Origin: Pseudonocardia hierapolitana
GTDB taxonomy: Bacteria > Actinomycetota > Actinomycetes > Mycobacteriales > Pseudonocardiaceae
Assembly: GCF_007994075.1 (NCBI RefSeq)
Contig: NZ_VIWU01000001.1
Coordinates: 6,944,001-7,008,000, forward strand
DNA length: 64,000 nt
Direction: 5' to 3'
The notes below the pieces were generated by a model. That model saw only the letters and a program-made list of their open reading frames with translations. It ran no database searches and was not told the DNA's origin. A program made the position numbers and the translations under genes. Position 1 is the first letter of the stretch, and every line of letters starts with the position of its first letter. This document shows positions 32,255 to 40,219 of this stretch, one piece after another.

Positions 32255-32782
32255 TCAGAAGCGGTGGCTGACCCAGTCCTGGGTGCGGGCGGCCCGTGCG
32301 AGCTTGGCCAGCACGGTGTTGAACACCTCCAGCTCCTCGGGCGTGAGGAGCGCGGCCCACTCCGCCTCCCGCTGGTTGTGGACCCGCAGCGCCGCCTCCA
32401 GCCGGCTCGTGCCCTCCTCGCTGAGCGAGAGCACCACGCCGCGGCGGTCCCGCTCGTCGGGGCCGCGCTCGAGCAGGCCTGCGGCGGTGAGCGTCCGGGA
32501 CAGGCTCGACACCGCCGCACGGCTCATCCCCGACAGCTCGGCCGCGCGGCTGGCCTCCTGCGGGCCGGAGACCCACAGGGTGAACAGCAACCGGAAGGCC
32601 GACCAGCTCCACCCGGCCGGCCGGTGCACGGTGGACTCCAGGTCGTAGACGACGGTGCTCGTGACCCGGTACAGCAGCAGCACCATCTCCATGGCGGACC
32701 GGTCCGTCCCCGGCAGGCGCTCCACCGTGCGGTCGGGAGCGATGTCGGCGAAGGACAGGAACGCGTCAGGGTGCTGGCCCAC
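32255..32782 (-). CDS. MarR-family transcriptional regulator
   Basis: 175 aa. The winged-helix region is WSWSAFRLLFTLWVSGPQEASRAAELSGMSRAAVSSLSRTLTAAGLLERGPDERDRRGVVLSLSEEG, with the D-x-R wing DERDRRGVVLSLS. GTG 32782 stands 6 nt after a TACCAT box and has no ribosome site, so a leaderless mRNA is likely. It lies between the homogentisate operon and the isomerase gene, all on the same strand, and is the obvious candidate regulator of aromatic catabolism here (compare HpaR-type MarR proteins). Confidence 0.88.
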   Translation of the reverse strand: MGQHPDAFLSFADIAPDRTVERLPGTDRSAMEMVLLLYRVTSTVVYDLESTVHRPAGWSWSAFRLLFTLWVSGPQEASRAAELSGMSRAAVSSLSRTLTAAGLLERGPDERDRRGVVLSLSEEGTSRLEAALRVHNQREAEWAALLTPEELEVFNTVLAKLARAARTQDWVSHRF

Positions 32783-32788
32783 TGATCG

Positions 32789-32794
32789 ATGGTA
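32789..32794 (-). promoter_or_regulatory. -10 box of the leaderless MarR gene
   Basis: Minus strand TACCAT-CGATCA-GTG(32782). TANNNT-N6-start. Confidence 0.5.
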
Positions 32795-32805
32795 GGGGGG
32801 TGGGC

Positions 32806-33687
32806 TCAGTGCGGGGCCGCGACGCCGCCGAAGTGCTTCTCGATCAGTGCGGTGGCCTTCTCCCGCTGGCGGATGCTGATCTCGGTGGCGTGTTCCTCCC
32901 ACCCGAATACGCAGGAGGAGAGCACGCCGTCGAAGCCGATGCTGGCCAGTGCGGCGAAGGCCTCGTCGAAGTCGACCTCGCCGCGACCGATCTCGGCGTG
33001 CTGGTGCACGCGGGCGGTCGAGGCGGGCGGGTTGACGATGTAGCGCAGCCCGTTCGAGGCGGTGTGGTCGAGGGTGTCGGCCAGGTGCACGTAGGTGAGC
33101 TTCTCGGCGGCGGCGGTGATGATGCCGGTGGCGTCGTTGCCCTGGTGGAAGGTGTGCGGGGTGCAGTAGAGGAAGGAGATCCAGTCCCGGTTCAGCCCGC
33201 GGACGAGGCCGACCGCGGCGTGGCCGTCCTCGATGAAGTCGTCGGGATGCGGTTCGAGCACCAGCTTGATGCCTTCGCGCTCGAAGACCGGGGTCAGTTC
33301 GTCGAGGGAGCGCAGGAACTGGCTCTCGGCGTGTTCGGCGGCTTCGGGCCGGCCGTTGAACTCGGAGTTCATGACGTCGACGCCGAGGTCGACCGTGATC
33401 TGGATCGCCCGCTTCCAGGCGCGCACGGCGGCTCGGCGTTCGTCCTCGCCGGGGCCGGACCAGCGCAGCACCGGCAGCACCGATGCGATGCCGATGCCGG
33501 CGTCGGCGGCGCGCTTGCGCAGCTTGGCGACGCCGGCATCGTCGACGCGGGGGTGGCCGAAGAACGGGATGAAGTCGGCCTTGGGGGAGAGCTCCATGTG
33601 GGAGTAGCCCGTGCGGGCGACGACGTCGGGCAGCTCCCACACCGAGTGCGTCGAGTGGAACATCTGCGGGTCGAGGGCGAGCTTCAC
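32806..33687 (-). CDS. Sugar-phosphate isomerase/epimerase-like TIM-barrel protein
   Basis: 293 aa AP-endonuclease-2/IolE-type TIM barrel. Features include FEREGIKLVLEPHPDDF (metal-ligand Glu), DWISFLYCTPHTFHQGND, LTYVHLADTLDHTAS and RGEVDFDEAFAALASIGFDGVLSSCVFGWEEHA. GTG start at 33687 with GGGAGG. It has a TTGACA-N18-TAGCGT promoter of its own. The real activity in this broad family (isomerase, epimerase or dehydratase) is not readable. The neighbouring MarR gene follows 23 bp downstream. Confidence 0.83.
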   Translation of the reverse strand: MKLALDPQMFHSTHSVWELPDVVARTGYSHMELSPKADFIPFFGHPRVDDAGVAKLRKRAADAGIGIASVLPVLRWSGPGEDERRAAVRAWKRAIQITVDLGVDVMNSEFNGRPEAAEHAESQFLRSLDELTPVFEREGIKLVLEPHPDDFIEDGHAAVGLVRGLNRDWISFLYCTPHTFHQGNDATGIITAAAEKLTYVHLADTLDHTASNGLRYIVNPPASTARVHQHAEIGRGEVDFDEAFAALASIGFDGVLSSCVFGWEEHATEISIRQREKATALIEKHFGGVAAPH

Positions 33688-33722
33688 CGCTGTCCTCCCG
33701 TGGTTCGGCCGCGAGGACCCGG

Positions 33723-33752
33723 ACGCTAGTCAGGCGGAAGTCCGTATGTCAA
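33723..33752 (-). promoter_or_regulatory. Promoter of the isomerase-like gene
   Basis: Minus strand TTGACA (33752-33747), 18-bp spacer, TAGCGT (33728-33723), about 36 bp before GTG 33687. The best -35 match among several promoters here using TAGCGT. Confidence 0.7.
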
Positions 33753-33775
33753 GACAAAGTCTCGACGTCGCCCGA

Positions 33776-34033
33776 CTAGGCGGCCCGGCGGGAGGTGCGC
33801 GCCCTGCGCAGCTCCCGGCGCTCGGTCTCGGTGGTGCCCCCGAAGATCCCGTGGTCGAGGCCGTTGTCGAGCGCGTAGTCGAGGCACGCGGTGCGCACGG
33901 GGCAGCGCGCGCAGACGGCCTTCGCGCGGTCCACCTGGTGGGCGCCGGGCCCCATCTCCGTCAGCGGGAAGAACAGTTCCGGGTCGTGGTCCCGGCAGGC
34001 GGCACCCTGCCGCCAGTCGTCGAAGTCAGGCAT
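33776..34033 (-). CDS. WhiB-like [4Fe-4S] regulatory protein
   Basis: 85 aa from ATG 34033, preceded by GGAGG. Four cluster cysteines: Cys13, Cys41, Cys44 and Cys50 (C-x27-C-x2-C-x5-C). The start WRQGAACRDHDPELFFP and the turn GIFGGTTETERRELRR are the WhiB family hallmarks; the DPELFFP form resembles the WhiB1/WblE branch. Redox- or NO-sensitive partner of a sigma factor in actinobacteria. Found next to a truncated Lsr2-like gene and oriented the same way. Which target it controls is unknown. Confidence 0.94.
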   Translation of the reverse strand: MPDFDDWRQGAACRDHDPELFFPLTEMGPGAHQVDRAKAVCARCPVRTACLDYALDNGLDHGIFGGTTETERRELRRARTSRRAA

Positions 34034-34287
34034 GGGTGTGCCGCCTCCAATCGTGGGTGTGGGCGCGCGAGATGCCCGCGCGAGCACGGTGGGTGGGCGC
34101 GCCGCCTCGTGGCGACGCAGGTGGGGGATCGACCGCGGGCGCGAATGCGCCGCGCGACGACGATGCCCGGTTCAACGCGCGGTCTCAACCGAGTTGTTCC
34201 CGTCGCGGATGTGACCGTGCCTGCTCTTCCGGGCGCTCGACATCCCGCCGCTGCCCGAGCAGCGCGCGAGCCGATTCCCGGGGACCT

Positions 34288-34307
34288 GCGCGGCCGGCCG
34301 GCCGCGC
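34288..34307. terminator. GC-only palindrome after the Lsr2-like gene
   Basis: Perfect 20-bp palindrome GCGCGGCCGGCCGGCCGCGC, 8 bp beyond the stop at 34316. It can act as a strong stem without a T-tract, or as a protein-binding site. Confidence 0.4.
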
Positions 34308-34315
34308 GGCAGGGA

Positions 34316-34729
34316 TCAGGACCGCGGGTTGAACGGGTCGGCCACCAGGGGTGCGGGCTTGGGGCGTGCCGACGCGGCGGCGCGCTCCTTCTGGGGCACC
34401 GGCTGCCGGAAGGGCAGCGTGTCGACGGCCCGCGGGCCGGCTGCTGCCGGAGGTGCGGAGGGAGGTGCGGCGGGCGTCTCGGTCGTGATCACCTGGCGCG
34501 CGGCCACCTGTTCCTTCGGCGCGGGCGTCCGCTTCGCCTCCGGGATCCGAGTCGCCTGACGAACTCCGCCCGGAACGGCGCGGGCGGCGGACACGAACGG
34601 GGCGAGCGCCTGCTGCAGGGCGCTGAGGTGCGACTCCGACAGGTCGATCTCGTAGCTGCGGCCGTCCAGGGCGAACGACACCGTCGTCACGGCCTGGGAG
34701 CCGTCGATGTCATCAACGAGCCGAGTCAT
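34316..34729 (-). CDS. Lsr2-like protein lacking the DNA-binding domain
   Basis: 137 aa. Residues 1-50 (MTRLVDDIDGSQAVTTVSFA and DGRSYEIDLSESHLSALQQALAPF) closely follow the N-terminal dimerisation domain of Lsr2/H-NS-like nucleoid proteins. The normal C-terminal DNA-binding domain with its RGR AT-hook-like motif is missing. A Pro/Ala-rich, low-complexity tail ending APLVADPFNPRS replaces it. The protein could oligomerise with genuine Lsr2 and modify its silencing, by analogy with H-NS antagonists; this is inference. ATG 34729 agrees with Lsr2 starts; an ATG at 34792 would add 21 residues with no such match. Confidence 0.78.
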   Translation of the reverse strand: MTRLVDDIDGSQAVTTVSFALDGRSYEIDLSESHLSALQQALAPFVSAARAVPGGVRQATRIPEAKRTPAPKEQVAARQVITTETPAAPPSAPPAAAGPRAVDTLPFRQPVPQKERAAASARPKPAPLVADPFNPRS

Positions 34730-34851
34730 GACGTACCGCGCCAAGAACGTTCCCAATCCCTTGAGTGGCAGACCCGCCCGACAGTACGACATGTCGCCGT
34801 TCCCGCTCGGGTGGGTGGGCCTGGCCGGCCGTCGTTCTGGTGAACGGTCGC

Positions 34852-34857
34852 TACGAT
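34852..34857 (+). promoter_or_regulatory. -10 box of the leaderless IclR gene
   Basis: TACGAT followed by 6 nt and GTG 34864. No Shine-Dalgarno sequence. Confidence 0.5.
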
Positions 34858-34863
34858 TCCGCT

Positions 34864-35634
34864 GTGAAGAACAAGCCGGCGTACGGCATCGGCTCCGTCG
34901 ACCATGCGCTGCACTTGGCGACGCTGCTGCTGCACGAGGGCCCGCTGCGGGTCACCGACGCCGCCGCGCGCCTGGGCGTCGCCCGCTCCACGGCGCACCG
35001 GCTGCTCGCGATGCTCGTCTACCGCGACTTCGCCGAGCAGGACGAGGACCGGCGCTACGTGGCCGGTCCGGTGCTGCGCGGGGCTCCGGCGCCGGAGCCG
35101 GTCGCCGACCTGCGCAGGATCGCGCTGCCACACCTCGAGGCCCTGGCGGCCCGGACCGACGAGTCGGTGAACCTGATGACCGTGGTCGGCGATCGGGCCC
35201 GGTTCGTCGCCAGCGTGGAGTCGGCGCAGATCCTGCGCGTCGGCGACCGGGAGGGGCGGATGCTGCCGGCCCACCTCGCGTCGGGCGGGCGGGCGGTGCT
35301 CGCGTCCCGGCCGGAGAGCGACGTGATCGAGCTTTACTCGGGGCCGGACTCGCCGGTGGCGGACGTCGCCGTGCTGCTGCGGGACCTGCGGCGGGTGCGC
35401 AAGCAGGGGTTCGCCGTCAACGACCAGGCCACGGAGACGGGCGTGACCGCGATCGGGCAGGCGGTCCGGTGCCCGGAGGGGATGGTGCCCGCGGCCGTCT
35501 CGATCGCGATGCCGACGGTGCGGTACCGCCGCGACCGGCTCGCCGCGTGGACGCGGGACCTCGCAACGGCCGTCGCGCGCATCGAGCGGGACGTCGCGGA
35601 CGGTTCTGTGCTGCAGAACAACGGCGCCCTCTGA
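34864..35634 (+). CDS. IclR-family transcriptional regulator
   Basis: 256 aa from GTG 34864. The N-terminal helix-turn-helix is YGIGSVDHALHLATLLLHEGPLRVTDAAARLGVARSTAHRLLAMLVYRDFAEQDEDRRYVAGP and the C-terminal GAF-like effector domain begins PHLEALAARTDESVNLM. The longer reading frame to 34765 is Arg-rich and not family-like. It lies 24 bp before the gentisate-type genes in the same orientation, so it is the probable regulator of that aromatic pathway, as is common for IclR proteins of aromatic catabolism. Confidence 0.9.
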   Translation: MKNKPAYGIGSVDHALHLATLLLHEGPLRVTDAAARLGVARSTAHRLLAMLVYRDFAEQDEDRRYVAGPVLRGAPAPEPVADLRRIALPHLEALAARTDESVNLMTVVGDRARFVASVESAQILRVGDREGRMLPAHLASGGRAVLASRPESDVIELYSGPDSPVADVAVLLRDLRRVRKQGFAVNDQATETGVTAIGQAVRCPEGMVPAAVSIAMPTVRYRRDRLAAWTRDLATAVARIERDVADGSVLQNNGAL

Positions 35635-35646
35635 GCGGGACGGTTC

Positions 35647-35652
35647 TAGCGT
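35647..35652 (+). promoter_or_regulatory. -10 box of the leaderless gentisate dioxygenase gene
   Basis: TAGCGT-TGCCGC-ATG(35659). Separate promoter although the IclR gene ends only 24 bp earlier. Confidence 0.55.
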
Positions 35653-35658
35653 TGCCGC

Positions 35659-36786
35659 ATGACCACGACGCTCTCGCCGGTGACGCTGAAGGCGGTCGAC
35701 GGGCCGGGGCAGCCGGAACGGACCCCGGCGCTCGAGGATCTCTACCGCGGGTTCGAGCAGGAGCTGCTCGTGCCGCTGTGGACCGAGATCGGCGACCTGA
35801 TGCCGACGAGCCCGCGCCCGGCCGCGCGGGCGCACCTGTGGCGGTGGCAGAACCTGCTGCGGCTGGCGGAGCGGTCCGGGGACCTGGTGCCGGTCGGCCG
35901 CGGCGGCGAGCGCCGGGCCATCGCGCTCGCCAACCCCGGGCTCGGCGGCGCCCCGTACGCCACGCCCACGTTGTGGGCCGCGATCCAGTACCTGAACCCG
36001 CGCGAGGACGCCCCCGTCCACCGGCACACGCAGCACGCGTTCCGGTTCGTCGTGGAGGGCGAGGGCGTGTGGACCGTCGTCGACGGTGATCCGGTCGCCA
36101 TGCGCCGCGGCGACTTCCTGCTCACGCCGGGCTGGCGTTTCCACGGCCACCACAACCAGGCCGACCAGCCGATGGCGTGGCTCGACGGGCTCGACATCCC
36201 GTTCGTCCACCAGGTCGGTTCCGCGTTCTTCGAGCTGGGCCCCGACGAGGTCTCCGACCGCTCGACGCCGGCGCGCTCCCGCGCCGAGCGGCTCTGGGCC
36301 CACCCCGGCCTGCGGCCGGTATCGCAGCCCGGTCCCACCCCGAGCTCGCCGATCGCCGCGTACCGGTGGGAGCACACCCACTCCGCGCTCACCGAGCAGC
36401 TCGCGCTCGAGGACGAGGGACACCCGGGCGTGGTGGAGCCGGGGCACGCGGCCGTCCGGTTCTCCAACCCGACCTCCGGCGGTGACGTCATGCCGACCAT
36501 CCGCGCGGAGATGCACCGCCTGCGGCCGGGCGCCACGACCGCGACGCGCCGCGAGGTCGGCTCGGCGGTGTGGCAGGTGTTCGACGGCGCCGGCACCGTG
36601 CGGGTCGGTGAGCGTGAGTGGCAGGTCGGCCGCGGTGACCTGGTCGCCGTGCCGTCCTGGGTGCCGCTCACCATCACCGCCGACGCTCGTGCTGATTCTG
36701 CGCTCGACCTCTTCCGCTTCTCCGACACCCCGATCTTCGAGCGCCTGCACGCCGACCGCGTGCAGGTGGACGACGCCCCCGCGTGA
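35659..36786 (+). CDS. Gentisate 1,2-dioxygenase-like bicupin
   Basis: 375 aa with two cupin domains. The first has the iron-binding HRHTQHAFRFVVEGEGVWTVVDG set and a distal His in WRFHGHHN; the second has the core RREVGSAVWQVFDGAGTVRVGERE but lacks His ligands, as in gentisate dioxygenases. The N-terminal half includes LYRGFEQELLVPLWTEIGDLMP, typical of the family. It is expected to open gentisate to maleylpyruvate. It overlaps the next gene by 4 bp. Salicylate or 1-hydroxy-2-naphthoate dioxygenase are alternatives, but the partner 3HB6H-type hydroxylase supports gentisate. Confidence 0.9.
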   Translation: MTTTLSPVTLKAVDGPGQPERTPALEDLYRGFEQELLVPLWTEIGDLMPTSPRPAARAHLWRWQNLLRLAERSGDLVPVGRGGERRAIALANPGLGGAPYATPTLWAAIQYLNPREDAPVHRHTQHAFRFVVEGEGVWTVVDGDPVAMRRGDFLLTPGWRFHGHHNQADQPMAWLDGLDIPFVHQVGSAFFELGPDEVSDRSTPARSRAERLWAHPGLRPVSQPGPTPSSPIAAYRWEHTHSALTEQLALEDEGHPGVVEPGHAAVRFSNPTSGGDVMPTIRAEMHRLRPGATTATRREVGSAVWQVFDGAGTVRVGEREWQVGRGDLVAVPSWVPLTITADARADSALDLFRFSDTPIFERLHADRVQVDDAPA

Positions 36787-37982
36787 GGCACCGCTCTGCC
36801 ACGCACGTCGACGCCGTCGTCGTCGGGGGCGGGATCGGCGGGCTGGGCAGCGCCCTCGCGCTCGCGCGCGCGGGGTACGCGGTCCGCGTCCTGGAGCAGG
36901 CGCGGGAGTTCGGTGAGGTGGGCGCCGGCCTGCAGATGGCCCCGAACGCCACGCGCCTCCTGCGCTCGTGGGACCTCCTCGACGAGGTGATCGACCTCGG
37001 CGTGACGCCGCGCCGCCTGGTGATGCGGGACGCCCTCGACGGCTCCGAGCTCACGCACCTCGACCTCGCCGAGACCGCCCGCCGCTACGGCGCGCCCTAC
37101 GTGCTGATCCACCGCAGCGACCTGCACGCCGCCCTGCTGCGCGGGTGCCGGGAGGCCGGCGTCGATCTCGTCACCGACGTCGCCGTCCACGACGTGGAGG
37201 TCTCGGCGGACTGCGCCGTCGCCGTCGGGGCGTCAGCGGTGGGGGACCGGCGCCGCGACACCGGTGACGTCGTCCTCGCCGCCGACGGCCTCGGCTCCCG
37301 GCTGCGCGCCCGGCTCAGCGACGACGAGCCGGTCAGCTCGGCGTACGTCGCGTACCGGGGTGCGCTCCCGCTCGCCGAGCTGCCCGACACCTCGGGGCTC
37401 GCCCTCGACGACGTCGTCGTCCACGTCGGACCGGGCTGCCACTTCGTGCAGTACCCGCTGCGCCGCGGCGAGATGTTCAACCAGGTGGCCGTGTTCCGGT
37501 CGCCGAAGGCCCTCGCCGGTGAGGAGGACTGGGGCACTCCCGACGAGCTCGACGCCGCATTCGCCGCCACCTGCGACCGGATCAAGGCCGCCCTGCCGAA
37601 CCTGTGGCGCAACCGCTGGTGGCGCATGTACGACCGCGAGCCCATCACGAACTGGGTGGACGGGCGGCTCGCCCTCACCGGCGACGCCGCGCACCCGATG
37701 CTGCAGTACCTCGCCCAGGGGGCGTGCCAGGCGCTGGAGGACGCCGCCCAGCTCGCCGAGCAGGCCACGAAGGCGCGCTCCGCCGACGGCACCGATTGGG
37801 ACCGGGCGCTGGCCGCCTACGCCGAGATCCGCACGGTCCGCACCGCTCGCGTGCAGCGCACCGCGCGGCAGTGGGGCGACCTCTGGCACTGCGACGGCCT
37901 GTTCCGCGCCACCCGCAACGCCCTGCTGCGCGACCGCGACCCCGGCGACTTCCGCTACATCGACTGGCTCTACGCCGGCTGA
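36783..37982 (+). CDS. 3-Hydroxybenzoate 6-hydroxylase-type FAD monooxygenase
   Basis: 399 aa class A flavoprotein monooxygenase. The dinucleotide-binding site is VVVGGGIGGLGSALALARAGYAVRVLEQA (GxGxxG), the GD motif is RLALTGDAAHPMLQYLAQGACQALEDAAQLAEQ and the NWVDG motif precedes it. Sequence style matches 3-hydroxybenzoate 6-hydroxylases that form gentisate. GTGA overlap with the dioxygenase indicates an operon. Salicylate 5-hydroxylating relatives cannot be excluded. The two downstream enzymes (maleylpyruvate isomerase, fumarylpyruvate hydrolase) are not in the window. Confidence 0.88.
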   Translation: MRHRSATHVDAVVVGGGIGGLGSALALARAGYAVRVLEQAREFGEVGAGLQMAPNATRLLRSWDLLDEVIDLGVTPRRLVMRDALDGSELTHLDLAETARRYGAPYVLIHRSDLHAALLRGCREAGVDLVTDVAVHDVEVSADCAVAVGASAVGDRRRDTGDVVLAADGLGSRLRARLSDDEPVSSAYVAYRGALPLAELPDTSGLALDDVVVHVGPGCHFVQYPLRRGEMFNQVAVFRSPKALAGEEDWGTPDELDAAFAATCDRIKAALPNLWRNRWWRMYDREPITNWVDGRLALTGDAAHPMLQYLAQGACQALEDAAQLAEQATKARSADGTDWDRALAAYAEIRTVRTARVQRTARQWGDLWHCDGLFRATRNALLRDRDPGDFRYIDWLYAG

Positions 37983-38102
37983 TCGCTCCCGGAACTGTCG
38001 CCGTCCCTACGAAGCCGGCGCGTGCGCGCGCACAGACCGCCGGCTCATCGACGGCCACTCTCGATCCCGCAACGACGACATCCATCGAGAGGGGCTCGGG
38101 AG

Positions 38103-38510
38103 ATGCGCAAGATTTTGATCGTCGCGACGCTCGCGACGGCAGCACTGCTGGCCGGCGGGGGCACCGCTTCCGCCGCCGGCTTCACCGGCACGAGCGGCAA
38201 CGACGCGATCCAGGGCAGCCAGCAGGCCGACGTCATCAAGGGCCTCGGCGGCGCCGACATCCTGAGCGGCGGCGCAGGCGACGACCGGGTCGAGGGTGGA
38301 GCCGGCAACGACGACGTCGGCGGCAACCAGGGCAACGACACCCTGATCGGCGGTTCGGGGAGGGACGTGTTCACCGCCGGTATCGGGAACGACACCATCG
38401 ATGCCCGGGACGGCGTGCGCGACATCATCGACTGCTCGGGTGGCGTCGACACCGTCACGGCCGACATCGGACTCGACAACATCGACTCCGACTGCGAGAA
38501 CGTCAGCTGA
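38103..38510 (+). CDS. Small secreted RTX-type calcium-binding repeat protein
   Basis: 135 aa. A signal peptide (MRKILIVATLATAALLAGG...ASA, cleavage near residue 25) is followed by hemolysin-type nonapeptide repeats of the GGxGxDxx form (LGGADILSGGAGDDRVEGGAGNDDVGGNQGNDTLIGGSGRDVF). Calcium would fold these into a beta-roll. No enzymatic domain. A strong 17-bp hairpin follows the stop. RBS GGGAG. Such small beta-roll proteins are common in soil actinobacteria; the role is unknown. Confidence 0.87.
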   Translation: MRKILIVATLATAALLAGGGTASAAGFTGTSGNDAIQGSQQADVIKGLGGADILSGGAGDDRVEGGAGNDDVGGNQGNDTLIGGSGRDVFTAGIGNDTIDARDGVRDIIDCSGGVDTVTADIGLDNIDSDCENVS

Positions 38511-38528
38511 GCTGCCGGCGCGCATGCC

Positions 38529-38568
38529 GACGTGCCCCCGTCCCGCACCTCCGGGACGGGGGCACGTC
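38529..38568. terminator. Strong bidirectional terminator hairpin
   Basis: 17-bp perfect stem (left arm GACGTGCCCCCGTCCCG, 38529-38545; right arm 38552-38568) with a 6-nt loop CACCTC. It lies between the RTX gene and the convergent acyl-CoA ligase gene. No T-tract, as usual in actinobacteria. Confidence 0.8.
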
Positions 38569-38605
38569 AACGATGTGGCGAGCGCGGGACGCGCTGCGCG
38601 GGGCC

Positions 38606-40219
38606 CTACGCCGATCCGCGCTCGACGATGGCCCTGGCGCGCGCCACCTCGAGCTTCCCGGTCGGGGTTCGCGGTAGCCGCTCGACCAGCACGATCCGGC
38701 GCGGCACCTTGTAGCCGGCGAGCGTGCGCCGCACCCAGTCCTGCAGTTCGCCCTCGGTCGGCGCCGCGGGCGTCGCGGCCACCGCGGCCACGATCTCGCC
38801 CCACGTCGGGTCGGGCACGCCGACCACCGCGCAATCGGTGACGTCGGGGTGGGTGAGGAGCGCGTCCTCGACCTCCTGGGGGTGCACCTTCTCGCCGCCG
38901 GTGTTGATCACGCCGGAGCGTCGGCCGAGGAAGCGGATCGCGCCGTCGGCGTCGAGCTCGGCGTGGTCGCCGGGGATCGAGTAGCGCACGCCGTCGATCG
39001 TGCGGAAGGTCGTGGCGGTCTTCGCGCTGTCCTTGTAGTAGCCCAGCGGCATCGGCCCGCTGTAGGCCAGGACGCCGACCTCGCCGCTGCCGGGCTCGAG
39101 GATGCGGTCTCCCGGGCCGATGACCTTGGCGGCGGGCACCGGGAAGAACCGGGACGGCAGGTCGTCCACCGAGCGCGTGATCGCGAACGCGAACGGGCCG
39201 CCCTCGCTGGAGGCGATGGCGTCGGTGATCGTCACCTGTCCGCGCTCGTGGAAGGCCCGCTTGAGCCGGTCGCTGAACGCCGTGCCCGAGCTGATCATGT
39301 CGCGCAGCGAGGAGAGGTCGTGCGGCCTGCCGGCCTCCTCCGCGGCGCGGAGCTCGTCGACGAGCGGCTGGCAGACGGCGTTGCCGGCCACGATCATCGT
39401 GCTGACCCGCTGCGCGACGACGGTCTCCCACACGTGGCGCGGGTCGAGCCTGCCCGGGCGCGTCGTTACCGCGCGGCCGCCGACGAGCAGGGCGCCCATC
39501 GTGTTGAACATCCCCGTGCCGTGCATCAGGGGCACGACCGGCATCATCGTCGGCGCCCGGCCCTCCGTGCGGGCGGCCACCGCCACCTCCACCGCCTCGT
39601 CGAGGGTGGCGGGGAGCGTGGTGCGGCCCACCGGGGCGAAGACCGCGACCGTGAGGCTGTGCAGCAGGTCGGCCTGCCGCCAGATCACGCCCTTCGGCTT
39701 GCCCGTCGTACCGCCGGTGTACATGAACAGCTGGTCGGAACCCGGCCGCGGCGTGTGCGGGCGCGGGGGCGTCGCGGCGATGAGCTCGTCGAGCTCCCTC
39801 GCCTCCGGGCCTTCGCCGGGGCCGACGCGGACCAGCAGGCGCAGGCTCGGGACGTGCTCCGCGGCGTGCGCGACGTTCCCGGCGAGCGATCCGCTGAACA
39901 CCACCGCCGCGGCGTCGGCGTCGGTCAGCAGCTCGGTGAGCTCGTGGCCGGTGTAGCGGTAGTTGGCGTTGACCGGGATAGCGCCGATCTTGAAGGCGGC
40001 GAACACGGTCTCGAGGTACGCGGCGCCGTTGTAGAGGTGGCAGGCGACCGTGTCGCCCGGCCCGACGCCAGCTGCCTCCAACGCGGCGGCGAGGCGGGAG
40101 GCGCGGTCGTCGAACTCGGCGTACGAGTGGTCGCGGCCGGGCTCGGAGATCGCGACCGCGTCCGGCAGGTGGGCGGCCACCGCCTCCCACACCGTGCCGA
40201 ACGAGACGTCCACCGTCAC
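38606..40219 (-). CDS. AMP-forming acyl-CoA synthetase
   Basis: 537 aa ANL-superfamily ligase: acid + ATP + CoA to acyl-CoA. P-loop-like MYTGGTTGKPKGVIW, A5-type motif SSEGGPF, A7 SIPGDHAELDADG, A8 hinge FLGRRSGVINTGGEKVHPQEVE and the A10 lysine in RLPRTPTGKLE. The GTG at 40219 overlaps the amidohydrolase stop by 4 bp (GTGA). A longer-chain or cyclic acid is likely from the FadD3/FadD19-like look (INTGGEKVHPQEVED), but this is inference. It may supply CoA thioesters to the SDR/MaoC pair on the other side of the divergent promoter. Confidence 0.9.
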   Translation of the reverse strand: MTVDVSFGTVWEAVAAHLPDAVAISEPGRDHSYAEFDDRASRLAAALEAAGVGPGDTVACHLYNGAAYLETVFAAFKIGAIPVNANYRYTGHELTELLTDADAAAVVFSGSLAGNVAHAAEHVPSLRLLVRVGPGEGPEARELDELIAATPPRPHTPRPGSDQLFMYTGGTTGKPKGVIWRQADLLHSLTVAVFAPVGRTTLPATLDEAVEVAVAARTEGRAPTMMPVVPLMHGTGMFNTMGALLVGGRAVTTRPGRLDPRHVWETVVAQRVSTMIVAGNAVCQPLVDELRAAEEAGRPHDLSSLRDMISSGTAFSDRLKRAFHERGQVTITDAIASSEGGPFAFAITRSVDDLPSRFFPVPAAKVIGPGDRILEPGSGEVGVLAYSGPMPLGYYKDSAKTATTFRTIDGVRYSIPGDHAELDADGAIRFLGRRSGVINTGGEKVHPQEVEDALLTHPDVTDCAVVGVPDPTWGEIVAAVAATPAAPTEGELQDWVRRTLAGYKVPRRIVLVERLPRTPTGKLEVARARAIVERGSA

